Position numbers and translations under genes: made by a program. From assembly GCF_948329825.1 (NCBI RefSeq), contig NZ_CAOJCM010000003.1, forward strand, positions 124,001 through 188,000: a stretch of 64,000 nucleotides of DNA, written 5' to 3'. Every line of letters begins with the position of its first letter. Positions within the stretch are counted from its first letter, which is position 1. The notes under the pieces were generated by a model, which was not told the DNA's origin, did no database searches, and saw only the letters and a list, made by a program, of their open reading frames with translations. Below are positions 62,279 to 64,000 of the stretch, in pieces. The stretch is from Paenibacillus sp. JJ-100 (GTDB taxonomy: Bacteria; Bacillota; Bacilli; Paenibacillales; Paenibacillaceae).

Positions 62279-63739
62279 ATGAGAGAACTTCAGGTTCAAA
62301 CGAAATATGGTACGGTTCAAGGCGAGCTTTTACACGGTGCAAGCGTATGGAAAGGCATTCCGTATGCGAAGCCACCTGTAGGGGAGTTGCGTTTCCGCGC
62401 TCCGGTGCAACCTGAGTCATGGGATGGGATCAGACAGGCAACCGCATTTGGTCCTGAAAATATACAACCGCGCCATGATTCAGAATGGATGGGCGGGCAC
62501 AAGCCGCCAGAGTCGGAAGACAGTCTATATCTAAACATCTGGGCACCGGAAAAAGAAAGTAGTCACTCCCTTCCCGTCATGGTGTGGATCCACGGGGGTT
62601 CATTCGTTACGGGATCAGGCAGCTTGCCGGTATATGACGGTACACAGTTAGCCGTTCGCAGTGATGTCATTGTCGTCACTATAAATTATCGTCTTGGACC
62701 ACTTGGCTTCCTTCATATGGCTCCGCTGGGCAATTCGTATGTGACCAATGCAGGATTGCTGGATCAGGTGGCGGCTCTTCAGTGGGTAAAGGATAACATT
62801 GCAGCCTTCGGCGGTGACCCAGAGCAGGTTACTGTGTTTGGTGAATCAGCAGGTAGTATGAGTATAGCGGCATTGATGGCTATGCCATCGGCTAAAGGGC
62901 TGTTCCAGCGTGCCATTATGGAGAGTGGTGCTTCACAATTTATGCGGGGAGAACAAGCTGACGCTTTACGAGAAGGCATGTTGAATGTTCTTGGTGTAGA
63001 TCGGGACAAGCTGGAGAAGTTGAACAGTATTCCAGTGGAACAGATTATGGCGGCAGCAGAAACAGTGAGACAACAGAGCGGAGCAGGTATGGCTTTATTG
63101 TTCCAGCCTGTACTGGATGGTGAGACACTTCCTCAAATACCGCTGCAAGCTGTAAATGAAGGCTCCGCAGAGGGCATTCCAGTACTTATCGGCACAACGC
63201 TTCATGAGGGAGCACTGTTTATTCAGCCGCATGTGCCATTTTCGAATGAAATTGATATGGTGCAGGGTGTTGATTTTATGGCGCCGGATCTGGAGAATCG
63301 CGTTGCCATCGCGGATAGTTATCCCAAAACCGCAGATGGACAAGCCCAGGTCATGACAGATATGTTCTTCTGGCGGTCAGCGCTGCAGTATGCGGCTGCA
63401 CAGCAGAAGCATGCTCCAGTGTGGATGTACCGTTTTGACTGGGTAATGCCTGAACATCCGCTTCTAAGCAGAGCCATTCACAGCATTGAGATGTTCTTTG
63501 TATTTAATACACTGGATGAGCTGAAATTCATGAAAGCTGAGCCGGATGAGGCTGCTAGAGCTCTTGCTCTTAAGGTGCAGGATGCCTGGATTTCTTTTGC
63601 CAAGCATGGTAAACCGGAGACAGCAGGAATGGAATGGCCTGAATATAGCCAGGATCGGGCAACGCTGATCTTCAACCATGAGATTGAGGTTGTTCATGAT
63701 CCAGAAGCATCTAAACGTGAACTTTTAGGGGTTAAATAA
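62279..63739 (+). CDS. pnbA: Type B carboxylesterase (para-nitrobenzyl esterase-like)
   Basis: 486 residues (B. subtilis PnbA is 489). Alpha/beta-hydrolase of the cholinesterase family: GIPYAKPPVGELRFRAPV, EDSLYLNIWAP, oxyanion-hole HGGSFVTGSG, nucleophile elbow VFGESAGSMS, and the later Glu (TTLHEGALF region) and His (SRAIHSIEMFFVF). It hydrolyses carboxylic esters; the natural substrate is unknown. No signal peptide. The ribosome binding site (GGAGAGGATG) is rather distant from ATG 62279. It is divergent from cdaR, but no direct link is shown. Confidence 0.9.
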   Translation: MRELQVQTKYGTVQGELLHGASVWKGIPYAKPPVGELRFRAPVQPESWDGIRQATAFGPENIQPRHDSEWMGGHKPPESEDSLYLNIWAPEKESSHSLPVMVWIHGGSFVTGSGSLPVYDGTQLAVRSDVIVVTINYRLGPLGFLHMAPLGNSYVTNAGLLDQVAALQWVKDNIAAFGGDPEQVTVFGESAGSMSIAALMAMPSAKGLFQRAIMESGASQFMRGEQADALREGMLNVLGVDRDKLEKLNSIPVEQIMAAAETVRQQSGAGMALLFQPVLDGETLPQIPLQAVNEGSAEGIPVLIGTTLHEGALFIQPHVPFSNEIDMVQGVDFMAPDLENRVAIADSYPKTADGQAQVMTDMFFWRSALQYAAAQQKHAPVWMYRFDWVMPEHPLLSRAIHSIEMFFVFNTLDELKFMKAEPDEAARALALKVQDAWISFAKHGKPETAGMEWPEYSQDRATLIFNHEIEVVHDPEASKRELLGVK

Positions 63740-63798
63740 GCCAGCTCTCTTATTAAAGTTTCATAAGTTGGATAGCTCTGTATGAAAAATACAAATAC

Positions 63799-63838
63799 AA
63801 AGGCAGCCTTGTGGATTGTAGACGAAGCTGCCCTTTTT
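63799..63838 (+). terminator. Terminator after the esterase gene
   Basis: AAAGGCAGC / GCTGCCCTTTTT around a 19-nt loop. Nothing further is recognisable up to base 64000. Confidence 0.78.
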
Positions 63839-64000
63839 GGTTATGCCATGGCATATACCGAGGCATATTCATGTTACCATAGTGATTTTTCTTTATAGTG
63901 TAGGCTGCTATTCCTTTAAATTCAATCTAAAAATAGGTTGAATCCAGAGTGCAGTGAGCCATCGTATGGAACATATCTCCGAAATCACGTATACTAGCGG

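Noticed and set aside
1-64000. CRISPR arrays, tRNA or rRNA genes, intact insertion sequences, prophage modules
   Set aside because: Looked for regularly spaced direct repeats, cloverleaf-type genes, transposase motifs and phage structural genes; none was found by reading.

Overview
The window looks like chromosomal DNA of a Paenibacillus-type Firmicute that degrades plant biomass. This is inferred from AGGAGG-type ribosome binding sites, many GTG/TTG starts, SLH-anchored surface proteins, a Spo0E-like phosphatase, lipoprotein binding proteins paired with membrane AraC regulators, an AraR-controlled arabinose operon, and GH10, GH30 and PL4 enzymes. No rRNA, tRNA, CRISPR array, intact transposase or prophage is visible.

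Layout. 1-6.3 kb: end of a sensor kinase, then araR divergent from araB-araD-araA. The araB promoter carries an AraR operator between its -35 and -10, and a large imperfect palindrome lies between araD and araA. 6.3-12.9 kb is accessory: an AAC(3)-like acetyltransferase, a lipoprotein, a divergent XRE/TPR pair, and a polymorphic-toxin locus (WXG100 nuclease toxin, Imm7-like immunity protein, two unknown proteins, small ORFs). 12.8-18 kb: a five-gene nickel/peptide-type ABC importer behind two Zur-like boxes, so probably a zinc or metallophore uptake system. 18.4-26.2 kb: mqo, a divergent pair of large unknown/TerD-like genes, an SDR-MarR module with a truncated SDR copy, and small membrane ORFs. 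26.2-35 kb: an orphan binding protein with a membrane AraC regulator, an S-layer-anchored acid phosphatase with an autotransporter-type repeat, and a rhamnogalacturonan lyase. 35-49 kb: SMI1/KNR4, DinB, an orphan sensor kinase with a truncated response regulator, an SDR, dbpA, a parS-like site, GH10 xylanase, GH30, an LRR/copper-amine-oxidase-domain protein, a lipid kinase and an aldo/keto reductase. 49.5-51 kb: an XRE-TPR regulator whose 3' end overlaps a previously hidden 46-residue secreted-peptide gene. 51-64 kb: Spo0E-like protein, a YtrA-type GntR/ABC operon, ada next to a PEP-mutase gene fragment, a CdsA-like protein, a GntP permease with glycerate kinase and a CdaR regulator sharing a palindromic operator, and a type B carboxylesterase.

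Most notable: (1) the regulator plus overlapping exported peptide at 49521-51006, laid out as an RRNPP quorum-sensing pair; (2) the Zur-box importer; (3) a 16-bp inverted repeat shared by the gntP and cdaR upstream regions, which defines a candidate CdaR operator; (4) the nuclease toxin/immunity locus; (5) several gene remnants (response regulator, SDR, PEP mutase) that record local deletions.

All functions come from reading motifs and recalling protein families; no database search was run.
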